NCBI RefSeq assembly: GCF_024919295.1
Contig: NZ_JANWTC010000002.1
Coordinates: forward strand, 310,001 to 374,000
DNA length: 64,000 nt
Direction of reading: 5' to 3'
Source: Corynebacterium lemuris
GTDB lineage: Bacteria > Actinomycetota > Actinomycetes > Mycobacteriales > Mycobacteriaceae
Every line of letters begins with the position of its first letter. Position 1 is the first letter of the stretch. The notes beneath the pieces are model-generated. The model was not told where the DNA came from. It saw nothing but the letters and a program-made list of their open reading frames with translations, and searched no databases. Made by a program: the position numbers and the translations under genes. Shown one piece after another: positions 17,234 to 26,235 of the stretch.

Positions 17234-18331
17234 TTAGCCACCGATGGCGGACATGGGGCGGTCCGGCTGGAGGAAACCAGGATCGTCGATGCCGTGGCCG
17301 GGTAGTTTGCCCCACATCGCCCCGGCCCAGATGGCGGCGAGCTCCGCGTCCCCGGCACCCCCGCGGATCAGTTCCCGCAGGGAGGTCTCGGTGCGGGAGA
17401 ACAGGCAGGTGCGGATCGCCCCGTCGGTGGTCAGCCGGGTGCGGTCGCAGTCGCCGCAGAAGGGCCGGGTCACCGAGGCGATCACGCCGATGCTGCCGTG
17501 CAGCTCCTGCTTATCGACGCCCCGTGCCTCCCACAGCGCCGCCGGGGCCGCCCCCCGGGGCTCCTCGGCTGGGCTGAGCACGAAGGCGGTGCGCAGTTGT
17601 TCCAGTATCTGCTCGGCGGTGACCATGTCCTCCCGCCGCCATTGATCGCGCGGCCCCAGGGGCATCTGCTCGATGAAGCGCAGCTGCGCGCCCCGGGCCA
17701 GGCAGTACTCGGCCAGCGGGACGATGTCGGCCTCGTTGACGCCGGGCATGATCACCGAGTTGACCTTGACCGGGTGCATCCCGGCGGCCACGGCGGCGTC
17801 GATGGCCGCCAGGACATCCGGCAGCCGGTCCCGGCGGGTCAGGCGGGTGTAGCGTTCCCGGTCGAGGGTGTCCAGGGAGATGTTGACCCGCTCCAGCCCC
17901 GCCTCCTGCAGGCCGGGGAGCCGGCGTGGCAGCCCCAGCCCGTTGGTGGTCAGAGCGGTGGACACGCGTCGGCCCTCGTCGGTGCGCAGCGCCGTGGTGG
18001 CGGCGATGATCTTCTCCAGCGATTTCCGCAGCAGCGGCTCCCCGCCGGTGAAACGGATCTGGCGGATACCCAGGCGGGTGACCGCGATGGTGATCAGCCG
18101 GATGACCTCCTCATCGGTGAGGGAGGCCTCTGTGGGCAGCCACTCCAACCCCTCAGCGGGCATGCAGTAGGTGCAGCGCAGGTTGCAGCGGTCGGTGAGA
18201 CTGACGCGCAGATCCCGGGCGACCCGGCCGTAGGTGTCGACGAGTTCGCGGGCGCCGTCGATCCGCGGCGGTGGGGGTGTGCCTGGCCCGCCTCGCCCAG
18301 GAAAGCCCGGCAGAGGAAGTTGCGTCGTCAT
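17234..18331 (-). CDS. moaA: GTP 3',8-cyclase MoaA (radical SAM)
   Basis: This 365-residue radical-SAM enzyme starts molybdenum cofactor synthesis from GTP. The SAM-binding cluster is in SLTDRCNLRCTYCMP near residue 50 and the second cluster is in FCGDCDRTRLTTDGAIRTCL near residue 290. The C-terminus ends in Gly-Gly, which MoaC activity depends on. The start lies directly behind a 6-bp inverted repeat and has no properly spaced ribosome site, so a leaderless message is likely. It is the first gene of the moaA-moeA-moaC-mobA operon. Confidence 0.95.
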   Translation of the reverse strand: MTTQLPLPGFPGRGGPGTPPPPRIDGARELVDTYGRVARDLRVSLTDRCNLRCTYCMPAEGLEWLPTEASLTDEEVIRLITIAVTRLGIRQIRFTGGEPLLRKSLEKIIAATTALRTDEGRRVSTALTTNGLGLPRRLPGLQEAGLERVNISLDTLDRERYTRLTRRDRLPDVLAAIDAAVAAGMHPVKVNSVIMPGVNEADIVPLAEYCLARGAQLRFIEQMPLGPRDQWRREDMVTAEQILEQLRTAFVLSPAEEPRGAAPAALWEARGVDKQELHGSIGVIASVTRPFCGDCDRTRLTTDGAIRTCLFSRTETSLRELIRGGAGDAELAAIWAGAMWGKLPGHGIDDPGFLQPDRPMSAIGG

Positions 18332-18351
18332 GTTCCTTATATCTTAGGAAC
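18332..18351 (-). promoter_or_regulatory. Inverted repeat over the moaA -10 region
   Basis: GTTCCT (18332-18337) and AGGAAC (18346-18351) form a 6-bp inverted repeat with an 8-base spacer touching the moaA ATG. On the minus strand TAAGAT (complement of 18341-18346) is a candidate -10 overlapping the repeat, as an operator would. Confidence 0.35.
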
Positions 18352-18372
18352 CTGGGCCGCAGGATGCCAGGA

Positions 18373-20109
18373 TCAGTTCTCCGGCCGGGGGTCCTTCGGC
18401 TGTCCCGGACCCTTGAGCGCGATGATCCTGAACTCTCCTTCGGCCAGGTGCTTGCGCAGATCCTTCTTGTCGAATTTGCCCACCGAGGTCTTGTCGATGT
18501 CCCGGACGAAGGTCCAGTACTCCGGCAGCATCCAGCCCGGGAGGGCGGAACGCAGGGCGTCGCGGAGTTGCTCGGCGGTCTGTTCCGTCTGTGCGATGTC
18601 CTCGTGCAGCACGGTCACCGCGAGCGGGCGCTCACCCCACTTCTCGTCGGGGTAGCCGATGACGGCGCACTCCACGACCTCCGGCTCGTTCATGATGATG
18701 TTCTCCAGCATGGCGGAGTAGATCCACTCACCACCGGAACGGATCACGTCGCGGGCGCGGTCGGAGACCGTGAGGAAACCGTCGGCAGTGACGGAACCTA
18801 CGTCGCCGGTGCGCAGCCAGCCGTCGTCGGTGAACAGCTCATCTGCGTCGGTCACCTCCCGGCCCCGGAATTCGCTGGCGGTGCCGTCGCCGATCTCCGT
18901 GGGGGAGTGGTAGTAGGAGCCGGTGACGATGTTGCCGCGCACCTGGATCTCCCCCTGGTTGCGGTCGGTGGAGGAGACGACCTCACCGTCGTTGACCACC
19001 CGGTACTCCAGCAGGTTGGAGAACCGCCCCTGGCTGACGCGGTAGGTCCAGCGGGCCTCGCCCGAGGAACCGGACGGTGGCCGCGCGACGGTGCCGACCG
19101 AGGACGTCTCCGTCATACCCCACACGTGGATGATGTCGACGCCGTAGCGCTCCTCCCACAGTTCGATGAGGATCGGTGGGGCAGGGGAGCCGCCGACGTA
19201 GATCTCCGTCAGCGACATCCGCTCCGGCGGATTGTGCAGGTAGTGCACGATGAGCTGGATCCACAGGGTGGGCACGCCGTGCGCCACCCGGGGGTGCACC
19301 GCCGCGATGAGGCGGGCGAGCGTCGGGGCGGAGACGTCTGAATCGGGGAAGACCAGGGGAGTGCCCGACATGAAGGCCGCGTAGGGAACCCCCCAGGACA
19401 GGACGTGGTAGATGGGCACGCAGCACAGGAAGGACTCGCCGTGGGAGACGGCCAGGGAGTCAGTGGTGCGCAGGGCCATCGCCTGCAGGTAGATCGAACG
19501 GTGCGAATAGGCCACGCCCTTCGGCGGGCCGGAGGTGCCGGTGGAATAGCAGATCGCGGCGGTGGTGTTCTCGTCCAGGACAGGCCAGTCGTAGACGGTG
19601 GAACGGCCGTCGAGCAGCGCCTCATAGGAGTGGACCGCGATGCCGTCGGGAAGCTCCGCCATCACCGGGGCCAGGGGGCCGAGGCCGGTGAAGACCACCG
19701 CCTGCACCGAGGGGCAGTCCACCAGTGCCTTACCCAGCAGCCCGGCCAGCCGGGGATCGCAGACAATGACCTCGATCTCGGCGTGGTTGATGATGTGCTG
19801 GACCTGGTCGCTCATCAGCTGCTTGTTCAACGGGGCGAAGATCGCCCCCATGCTGGACACCGCGAACTGCACCTCCAGGTGCTCGGCGCAGTTGTGCATG
19901 AAGGAACCGACCCGCTGGTCGCCCGTGATCCCCAGATCGTCGTGCAGTGCGTGGGCGAAGGCCGCGGCCCGGGCGTGGATCTCATCGAACGTGGTCTCCT
20001 CGGCACTGTCGGTGCGCCACGTGGTCACCTTCGTGGTGGCATGCGCGGTGGAACCGTACTGGAGGATCCGGGAGATCGACAGCGGCACGTTCTGCATGGT
20101 GGAGAGCAT
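18373..20109 (-). CDS. fadD: Fatty-acid/medium-chain acyl-CoA ligase (AMP-binding)
   Basis: This 578-residue acyl-adenylate-forming enzyme has the P-loop YSTGTSGPPKGV near residue 185, the adenine-contact block HVWGMTETSS near 330, GWLRTGDVG near 425, and the C-terminal catalytic lysine region DKTSVGKFDKKDLRK near 550. It should activate a fatty acid as acyl-AMP and then acyl-CoA. The overall pattern resembles AlkK-type medium/long-chain ligases; chain length cannot be read from sequence. The ATG at 20109 (MLSTMQNV) is 7 bases after TAGAGT (complement of 20117-20122), indicating a leaderless mRNA. It is divergent from rho. Confidence 0.88.
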   Translation of the reverse strand: MLSTMQNVPLSISRILQYGSTAHATTKVTTWRTDSAEETTFDEIHARAAAFAHALHDDLGITGDQRVGSFMHNCAEHLEVQFAVSSMGAIFAPLNKQLMSDQVQHIINHAEIEVIVCDPRLAGLLGKALVDCPSVQAVVFTGLGPLAPVMAELPDGIAVHSYEALLDGRSTVYDWPVLDENTTAAICYSTGTSGPPKGVAYSHRSIYLQAMALRTTDSLAVSHGESFLCCVPIYHVLSWGVPYAAFMSGTPLVFPDSDVSAPTLARLIAAVHPRVAHGVPTLWIQLIVHYLHNPPERMSLTEIYVGGSPAPPILIELWEERYGVDIIHVWGMTETSSVGTVARPPSGSSGEARWTYRVSQGRFSNLLEYRVVNDGEVVSSTDRNQGEIQVRGNIVTGSYYHSPTEIGDGTASEFRGREVTDADELFTDDGWLRTGDVGSVTADGFLTVSDRARDVIRSGGEWIYSAMLENIIMNEPEVVECAVIGYPDEKWGERPLAVTVLHEDIAQTEQTAEQLRDALRSALPGWMLPEYWTFVRDIDKTSVGKFDKKDLRKHLAEGEFRIIALKGPGQPKDPRPEN

Positions 20110-20116
20110 GCCCAAT

Positions 20117-20166
20117 ACTCTAGCCCGGAGGGTCAATGCGGTTGTGTCAGCGGCATACGCTACAAT
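20117..20166. promoter_or_regulatory. Divergent -10 elements for fadD and rho
   Basis: TAGAGT on the minus strand (20122 to 20117) lies 7 bases before the fadD ATG. TACAAT on the plus strand (20161-20166) is a strong -10 match giving a rho transcript start near 20173. No convincing -35 hexamer was found for either. Confidence 0.5.
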
Positions 20167-20172
20167 GGCTGG

Positions 20173-20480
20173 AGATCGACGGGGGTCTGGGATTTTCCAC
20201 ACAGGCCTCCAGTCCGCCCGGACCCACGCGTCCACCCACCTTCTGTTGCTGTGCAGCCTGCCGGTTGCCGTGGCCTGGAAGGGTGCGGTCCTTCACGGTC
20301 CGGCCCGGTCTGATCTCCACCGAAGTACGGCTCCGTCCCCGTTCATGCCGCCCGAGGCACATATGCCCTGGGGTGGCGGGCGACGTCGAGTTGCTCAACT
20401 CCACAGAAGGCTTCCAGCCTGGTGCATGACGCATTCACCCACGGCACACCAGGGTCTGGTCAAGCAACGAAAGGACATCC
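20173..20480 (+). promoter_or_regulatory. Long C-rich 5' leader of rho
   Basis: About 308 bases separate the predicted start of transcription from the rho GTG. The stretch 20205-20350 is rich in C and poor in G on the sense strand (for example the CCCGGACCCACGCGTCCACC and CTCCACCGAAG tracts), the composition Rho itself binds. Short open frames here have poor coding character. I see no riboswitch fold I can name. The GAAAGGA ribosome site is at 20470-20476. Confidence 0.4.
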
Positions 20481-22430
20481 GTGACCGATACGGACACCGC
20501 CACCGCTGCCGCTCCGGCCGACCTCGCGTCGCTGAAGATCCCTGAGCTGCGCAAGCTCGCCGCGGACAAGGGCCTCAAGGGGGTCTCCGGCCTGCGGAAG
20601 AGTGATCTGATCACCGCCATCCAGACTGGTGCTGTCCCGCCCCGTTCCCGTGCAGCTGCCCCGGCCGAGCAGGCCGCCCCGGTTGCCGCACCGGAACCGG
20701 CGGAGCAGGAAGAGAAGGCGGAGAAGACCGCCCCGGCCCGCCGGACCCGTGAGACCGCGCAGGAGCAGGCTGCTCCGGCGGGGGCCTCTGCTGAGGCCAC
20801 TGAAACCGCCCAGGAGGGCGGTTCCGAGGAGCCACGCTACGAGTCCCGTTCCGCTGCCCGCCGTGCCCGCCGCAACCGTGCCCGTCACAGCCAGCGTGAT
20901 CAGGAACCCGGCCAGGACCAGCAGGAGCAGAACCAGCAGCAGTCACAGGACTCCGCTGCCGCTCAGGAGCAGCCGCGCCAGGAACAGCCGCGCCAGGAGC
21001 AGGAACAGTCGCAGGACTCCGGGCAGGACCAGCAGGAGCATGGCCAGCAGCAGCGTGGCCAGCGTGAGCAGGGCCACCGTGAGCAGCGCAGTCAGCGTGG
21101 CCAGCGCGGGGACCAGCGTGATCACCGCGAGCAGCGCGGCGACAATGGTGACGGGGAGGGCCGCCGCGGTCGCCGCAGCCGCCGCAACCGTCGCGGTCGT
21201 GCGGGAGACCAGCACGATGGTGGTCAGCAGCAGCACCAGGATCAGCAGCAGGACTCCTCTGACCTGCACGATGTCGCCGGCATCCTCGACATCGTGGACA
21301 GCAACGTCGCCTTTGTGCGCACCACCGGTTACCACGCCTCCCCGGCGGACGTCTTCGTCCCCAACCAGCTGATCCGCCGTTCCGGCCTGCGCGCCGGCGA
21401 TGCCGTGACCGGCAAGGTCCGTATGGGTGGCGGCCAGACCCACGGCCAGGGCCGCAACCGCCAGAAGTACAACCAGCTCGTCAGCGTCGACACCGTCAAC
21501 GGTCTGAGCGTCGATGAGGCGCGCAACCGCCCGGACTTCGCCAAGCTGACCCCGCTGTACCCGAACCAGCGTCTGCGCCTGGAGACGGACCCGAAGATCC
21601 TGACCACGCGTGTCATCGACCTGATCATGCCGATCGGCAAGGGCCAGCGTGCGCTGATCGTCTCCCCGCCGAAGGCCGGTAAGACGACGATCCTGCAGAA
21701 CATCGCCAACGCGATCTCCACGAACAACCCCGAGTGCTACCTCATGGTGGTGCTGGTGGATGAGCGCCCGGAGGAGGTCACCGACATGCAGCGTTCGGTC
21801 AACGGTGAGGTCATCGCCTCCACCTTCGACCGCCCGCCGGGAGAGCACACCGCGGTCGCCGAGCTCGCCATCGAGCGGGCGAAGCGCCTGGTGGAGCAGG
21901 GCAAGGACGTCGTCGTCCTGCTGGACTCCATCACCCGTCTGGGCCGTGCATACAACAACTCCTCACCCGCCTCGGGCCGTATCCTCTCCGGTGGTGTGGA
22001 CTCCAACGCCCTGTACCCGCCGAAGCGCTTCCTGGGTGCCGCCCGCAACATCGAGAACGGCGGTTCCCTGACCATCGTGGCCACCGCCATGGTGGAGACC
22101 GGTTCTGCCGGTGACACCGTCATCTTCGAGGAGTTCAAGGGCACCGGTAACGCGGAGCTCAAGCTGGACCGCAAGATCTCCGAGCGCCGGGTCTTCCCGG
22201 CCGTGGACGTCAACCCCTCCGGCACCCGCAAGGACGAGCTGCTGCTCGCCCCGGATGAGGCTCGCGTCATGCACAAGCTGCGCCGTATCCTGTCTGCACT
22301 GGACCCCCAGCAGGCCATCGATCTGCTGATCAGGCAGCTGAAGAAGACCAAGAGCAACGGTGAGTTCCTCCTGCAGGTCGCATCTTCCGCCCCGATGGCC
22401 GCCGACAAGGATGAGGAGGACTACTCCTAA
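20481..22430 (+). CDS. rho: Transcription termination factor Rho
   Basis: This 649-residue hexameric RNA helicase ends transcription. The first 45 residues are a Rho N-terminal (SAP-like) helix domain, LKIPELRKLAADKGLKG. Residues about 50-260 are a low-complexity insert, first Ala/Glu-rich and then Gln/Arg/Asp/Gly-rich. The conserved core begins near LHDVAGILDIVDSNVAFVRT with the cold-shock-like RNA-binding fold, then Walker A SPPKAGKTTIL near 395, and Walker B VVVLLDSITRLGRAYN with the Q/R loops after it. GTG start with GAAAGGA upstream. E. coli Rho has 419 residues; long inserts are common in actinobacteria. It heads the rho-prfA-prmC-sua5-wecA run. Confidence 0.97.
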   Translation: MTDTDTATAAAPADLASLKIPELRKLAADKGLKGVSGLRKSDLITAIQTGAVPPRSRAAAPAEQAAPVAAPEPAEQEEKAEKTAPARRTRETAQEQAAPAGASAEATETAQEGGSEEPRYESRSAARRARRNRARHSQRDQEPGQDQQEQNQQQSQDSAAAQEQPRQEQPRQEQEQSQDSGQDQQEHGQQQRGQREQGHREQRSQRGQRGDQRDHREQRGDNGDGEGRRGRRSRRNRRGRAGDQHDGGQQQHQDQQQDSSDLHDVAGILDIVDSNVAFVRTTGYHASPADVFVPNQLIRRSGLRAGDAVTGKVRMGGGQTHGQGRNRQKYNQLVSVDTVNGLSVDEARNRPDFAKLTPLYPNQRLRLETDPKILTTRVIDLIMPIGKGQRALIVSPPKAGKTTILQNIANAISTNNPECYLMVVLVDERPEEVTDMQRSVNGEVIASTFDRPPGEHTAVAELAIERAKRLVEQGKDVVVLLDSITRLGRAYNNSSPASGRILSGGVDSNALYPPKRFLGAARNIENGGSLTIVATAMVETGSAGDTVIFEEFKGTGNAELKLDRKISERRVFPAVDVNPSGTRKDELLLAPDEARVMHKLRRILSALDPQQAIDLLIRQLKKTKSNGEFLLQVASSAPMAADKDEEDYS

Positions 22431-23504
22431 ATGGCAGGACATGTCTCCGCGGTAGACGACATCGTCTCCGAGTACCAGGGCATCGAGGCGCAGATGTCCG
22501 ACCCGGCCACGGCCGGTGACCAGGCGCTGTTCCGCAAGCTGTCGAAGCGCTATTCGGAGCTGCAGCCCATCATCAAGGTCAACAAAGAGCTGGTGAGCAC
22601 CCGTGAGGACCTCGCGGACGCCCGCGAGATGGCCCATGAGGACAAGGAGTTCGCCGCCGAGGCCGAGCGCCTGGAGGCCCGTCGGGTGGAGCTCGAGGAA
22701 CAGCTGGCGGATCTGCTGGCCCCGCGTGACCCGCATGACGCCGATGACGTCATCATGGAGATCAAGGCCGGTGCCGGTGGTGAGGAGGCGGCCCTGTTCG
22801 CCGCTGACCTGGCGCGCATGTACGAGCGCTACGCCGCCAAGCACGGTCTGACCTGGGAGGTTCTGGGCCTCTCCGAGTCGGATCTCGGCGGAGTCAAGGA
22901 CATGACCTTGTCCATCCGTTCAAAGACCCCGTCCCGGGACGGTGCGTGGAGTGTCCTCAAGTTCGAGGGCGGCGTGCACCGCGTGCAGCGCATCCCCGTG
23001 ACCGAGTCGCAGGGCCGCATCCAGACCTCCGCTGCCGGAGTCATGGTCTTCCCGGAGACCGATGAGCCCGGCGCCGTCGAGATCGACGAGAAGGATCTGC
23101 GCGTCGACGTCTACCGTTCCTCCGGCAAGGGCGGCCAGGGCGTGAACACCACCGACTCCGCAGTGCGCCTGACGCACCTGCCCACCGGCATCGTGGTCAC
23201 GTGCCAGAAGGAGCGTTCGCAGATCCAGAACAAGGCGCGTGCCCTGCAGGTCCTGCAGGCCCGCCTGGAGGCGATGGAGCGCGAGAAGGCCGATGCCGAG
23301 GCCGCAGAGGGCCGTGCCGCGCAGGTGCGCACCATGGACCGTTCCGAGCGCATCCGCACCTACAACTGGCCGGAGAACCGCATCAGCGACCACCGCATCG
23401 GTTTCAAGGCCAACAACCTCGACAACGTCCTCGACGGCAACCTTGACGACCTGTTCACCGCCCTACGGGCGGCCGAGCGCGCCGAACGTCTCGAGGCCGA
23501 GTAA
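22431..23504 (+). CDS. prfA: Peptide chain release factor 1
   Basis: This 357-residue factor reads UAA and UAG stop codons. The catalytic loop is [18 protein letters not shown] near residue 232. The codon-recognition tripeptide is PVT in [10 protein letters not shown] near residue 188, where E. coli has PAT; the PVT form is seen in actinobacterial RF1. The ATG follows the rho stop directly without a spacer, so translation is probably coupled. PrmC, encoded 3 bases downstream, methylates the glutamine of its GGQ motif. Confidence 0.97.
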   Translation: MAGHVSAVDDIVSEYQGIEAQMSDPATAGDQALFRKLSKRYSELQPIIKVNKELVSTREDLADAREMAHEDKEFAAEAERLEARRVELEEQLADLLAPRDPHDADDVIMEIKAGAGGEEAALFAADLARMYERYAAKHGLTWEVLGLSESDLGGVKDMTLSIRSKTPSRDGAWSVLKFEGGVHRVQRIPVTESQGRIQTSAAGVMVFPETDEPGAVEIDEKDLRVDVYRSSGKGGQGVNTTDSAVRLTHLPTGIVVTCQKERSQIQNKARALQVLQARLEAMEREKADAEAAEGRAAQVRTMDRSERIRTYNWPENRISDHRIGFKANNLDNVLDGNLDDLFTALRAAERAERLEAE

Positions 23505-23507
23505 GGG

Positions 23508-24347
23508 ATGAGTCCCCACCGTACGCTCCGCGACGCGCTTGCCGACGCCGCGGAGCGTTTCGCGTCCGCAGGCGTGCCCTCCCCGGAGGTCGACGCCCGC
23601 CTCATTGCCGCACACCTGCTGCAGGTCGGCCCCATGGAGGTCGCCCTGCGCTCGCGTGACGGAGTGCCGGACGGTTTCGAGGGAATGGTCGCCCGCCGGG
23701 AGGCGCGTGAGCCGCTCCAGCACATCCTCGGCCTGGCCCCCTTCGGGGCGCTGGACCTGCACGTCGGGCCCGGGGTGTTCATCCCGCGGCCCGAGACGGA
23801 GGTCCTGGCCGACTGGGGCGTGCGCCAGCTCGCCGGCAGCCTCTCACCCCGCGTGGTGGACCTGTGCACCGGCTCCGGTGCCCTGGCGCTCTACGTCGGA
23901 CATGAGGTGCCGGGGGCGGAGGTGGTGGGCGTCGAGAAGCACGAGGAGGCCCTGGCCTGGGCCCGCCGCAACGCGGAGGGCACCGGTGTGGAGATGATCC
24001 GGGGTGATGTCACGGATCCGCAGCTGCTCAGCCGCTGGCACGGGACGGTCGACCTCGTGCTGACCAACCCGCCCTATGTCCCGCTGACACCGGACCTGGA
24101 CGTGGAGGTGTACGCCGATCCGCCGCAGGCGGTCTTCGCCGGCGAATCCGGCATGGACGTCATTGAGGCGATGGCGCCGGCCATCCACGCGCTGCTGCGG
24201 CCCGGGGGAGCGGTGGGCATCGAACACGACGACACCACCTCCCCGGAGGTGCAGGATGTTCTGGCAGCTCACGGCGGTTTCCGCGACATCGCGGTGCTGC
24301 ACGACCTGACCGGTCGGGCCCGCTTCGTCACCGCGAGTAAGGTGTAG
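23508..24347 (+). CDS. prmC: Release factor N5-glutamine methyltransferase PrmC (HemK)
   Basis: This 279-residue SAM-dependent methyltransferase modifies the GGQ glutamine of release factors. An N-terminal helical bundle (1-75) carries the substrate-contact segment [17 protein letters not shown]. The SAM domain shows [10 protein letters not shown] near 88, [16 protein letters not shown] near 115 and the catalytic [12 protein letters not shown] near 184. It lies directly after prfA, the usual arrangement. Confidence 0.95.
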   Translation: MSPHRTLRDALADAAERFASAGVPSPEVDARLIAAHLLQVGPMEVALRSRDGVPDGFEGMVARREAREPLQHILGLAPFGALDLHVGPGVFIPRPETEVLADWGVRQLAGSLSPRVVDLCTGSGALALYVGHEVPGAEVVGVEKHEEALAWARRNAEGTGVEMIRGDVTDPQLLSRWHGTVDLVLTNPPYVPLTPDLDVEVYADPPQAVFAGESGMDVIEAMAPAIHALLRPGGAVGIEHDDTTSPEVQDVLAAHGGFRDIAVLHDLTGRARFVTASKV

Positions 24348-24351
24348 CCCC

Positions 24352-25011
24352 ATGAGCCGCATCTACAACTGTGCCGACGAGACCGAACGCGCCGAAGGTA
24401 TCCGCGCCGCCGTCGACGCCGCCCGCGGCGGCCGCCTGGTCGTCATGCCCACCGACACCCTCTACGGGCTGGGCTGCGACGCCTTCGACAACCAGGCGGT
24501 GGCCAATCTCCTGGCCACCAAACACCGCGGCCCCGATATGCCGGTGCCGGTACTCGTCGGCTCCTGGGACACCATCCGTGGCCTTGTCCGCGAGTTCACC
24601 CCCCAGGCGCAGGCCCTCGTGGAGGCCTTCTGGCCGGGTGGGCTCTCGCTGGTCGTCCCCCAGGCGCCCTCGCTGCCGTGGAACCTCGGTGACACCCGCG
24701 GCACCGTGATGCTGCGCATGCCGCTGCACCCCGTGGCCATCGAACTGCTCCGCGAGGTCGGCCCCATGGCCGTGTCCAGCGCGAACATCTCCGGCCAGGA
24801 GCCGCCCACCACCGCCATCGCCGCGAAACAGCAGCTGGGCACCGCCGTGACCGTCTACCTCGACGGCGGCGAAACCCCGGTGGGGAAGCCCTCCACCATC
24901 ATCGACCTCTCCGGCCCCGCCCCGCGCATCCTGCGGGAGGGCGCGATCTCGGCGGAGACGATCGGCGAGGTCATCGGCGTGGAGCCGGAACTGCTGCGGA
25001 GCAGGGCCTAG
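24352..25011 (+). CDS. L-threonylcarbamoyladenylate synthase (Sua5/YrdC/TsaC family)
   Basis: This 219-residue enzyme makes threonylcarbamoyl-AMP for the t6A modification at position 37 of ANN-decoding tRNAs. The family signature is visible in MPTDTLYGLGCDAFD near residue 30, followed by a KHRGPDMPVPVLV block, RMPLHPVAIELL and MAVSSANISGQEPP. It lacks the extra C-terminal domain of full Sua5 proteins, so TsaC-type is more exact. It lies 4 bases after prmC in the operon. Confidence 0.93.
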   Translation: MSRIYNCADETERAEGIRAAVDAARGGRLVVMPTDTLYGLGCDAFDNQAVANLLATKHRGPDMPVPVLVGSWDTIRGLVREFTPQAQALVEAFWPGGLSLVVPQAPSLPWNLGDTRGTVMLRMPLHPVAIELLREVGPMAVSSANISGQEPPTTAIAAKQQLGTAVTVYLDGGETPVGKPSTIIDLSGPAPRILREGAISAETIGEVIGVEPELLRSRA

Positions 25012-25028
25012 AAGGGGAGGGGTCCACC

Positions 25029-26204
25029 ATGGGCGCTGGTGTCCCACTGCGTGAACTCGGCCTGGTGATCCTCGTGGCGGCCGCGGTCACCTACCTCGCC
25101 ACGGGTGTCATCCGCTCCCTCATGGTGCGTTCGGGCCGGATCGCCGAGATCCGGCAACGCGACGTCCACACCCAGCCCACCCCGCGGCTGGGTGGGGTGG
25201 CGATGTGCTCCGGTTTCCTCGCCGCCGTCTTCCTGGCCAACCAACTGCCCGCGTTGACCAGGGGATTCATGCCGATCACCCCGGAGATGAACGCTGTGGT
25301 GTGGGCGGCCTTCGCCATCGTGCTCGTCGGCGTGCTCGATGACCTCTTCGAACTCGACGCCATCACCAAACTCATCGGCCAGGTGCTCTCCGCAGTCATC
25401 CTCAGCGTTCTCGGCCTGTCCTGGACACTGCTCTACCTGCCTTTCGGCGACGGCACGACCGTGGTACTCGACCAGCTGCAGGCGACGATCGTCACCACCA
25501 TCTTCACCGTCGCGCTGATCAACGCCATCAACTTCGTCGACGGCCTCGACGGGCTGGCCGCCGGCCTGGGCATGATCGCCGGTGGCGCGATCCTGCTCTT
25601 CTCCCTGACCGTCCTCCACGACCAGGGTGGGGCGGTCTCCGCCTACCCGCCGGCCATCATCGCGGCCGGACTGGTGGGCATCTGCCTGGGATTCCTGCCC
25701 CACAACTTCGAGCCCTCCCGCATTTTCATGGGGGACTCCGGTTCCATGCTCATCGGCCTGCTGCTGGCCGCCGCCTCCACCTCGGCCTCCGGCAAGATCA
25801 ACATGTCCCTCTACGGCACCGCGGACATGGTGGCGCTGATGAGCCCCATCATCGTGGTGGCCGCGGCGATCTTCGTTCCGGTGCTGGACCTGGTTCTGGC
25901 GGTGGTGCGCCGACTGGCCAAGGGCACCTCGCCGTTCGCCGCCGATAAACTCCACCTGCACCACCGGCTGCTCTCCCTGGGGCACACCCACCGGCGTACC
26001 GTGCTCGTGCTCTACCTGTGGGTCAGCGTGGTGGCCTTCGGGGCGGTGAGCTTCTCCGTGGTGCCGGTGCGGGTGGCGGTCGCCCTGACGCTGGTGGCGC
26101 TGGTCGTGGCGTTCCTGGTCACCCTCATCCCGCTGCGCGCCGGCAAACTGGGCCGGCGGACCCCGCCGACCCACGTGGTCGCCCACACCGATCCCACAGG
26201 TTGA
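25029..26204 (+). CDS. wecA: Decaprenyl-phosphate GlcNAc-1-phosphate transferase, WecA/Rfe family
   Basis: This 391-residue integral membrane enzyme has about eleven helices. It transfers a sugar-1-phosphate from UDP-GlcNAc to polyprenyl phosphate, the first step of the mycolyl-arabinogalactan linkage unit in this order. Catalytic motifs are HTQPTPRLGGVAM near 47, VLVGVLDDLFELD near 100, NAINFVDGLDGLAAGL near 170, FMGDSGSMLIGLLLAAAS near 235 and the cytoplasmic ADKLHLHHRLLSLGH near 303. A strong GGGGAGGGG ribosome site precedes the ATG. Confidence 0.94.
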   Translation: MGAGVPLRELGLVILVAAAVTYLATGVIRSLMVRSGRIAEIRQRDVHTQPTPRLGGVAMCSGFLAAVFLANQLPALTRGFMPITPEMNAVVWAAFAIVLVGVLDDLFELDAITKLIGQVLSAVILSVLGLSWTLLYLPFGDGTTVVLDQLQATIVTTIFTVALINAINFVDGLDGLAAGLGMIAGGAILLFSLTVLHDQGGAVSAYPPAIIAAGLVGICLGFLPHNFEPSRIFMGDSGSMLIGLLLAAASTSASGKINMSLYGTADMVALMSPIIVVAAAIFVPVLDLVLAVVRRLAKGTSPFAADKLHLHHRLLSLGHTHRRTVLVLYLWVSVVAFGAVSFSVVPVRVAVALTLVALVVAFLVTLIPLRAGKLGRRTPPTHVVAHTDPTG

Positions 26205-26221
26205 GGCCCCGGGCCGCCGGG

Positions 26222-26235
26222 TAGGATCCGGAGTC
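26222..26235 (+). promoter_or_regulatory. Candidate leaderless -10 of the atpI-like gene
   Basis: TAGGAT at 26222-26227 ends 8 bases before the GTG at 26236, the spacing of leaderless promoters in this group. No ribosome site is evident upstream of the GTG. Confidence 0.35.

Noticed and set aside
20136..20429. Short coding frames in the rho leader
   Set aside because: No ribosome site, Cys/Pro/Arg-rich translation and no family match; better read as untranslated leader.
20910..21250. Repeated CAGCAG-type tracts suggesting a repeat array or CRISPR
   Set aside because: They are in frame within rho and encode its Gln/Arg-rich insert; there is no repeat-spacer regularity.
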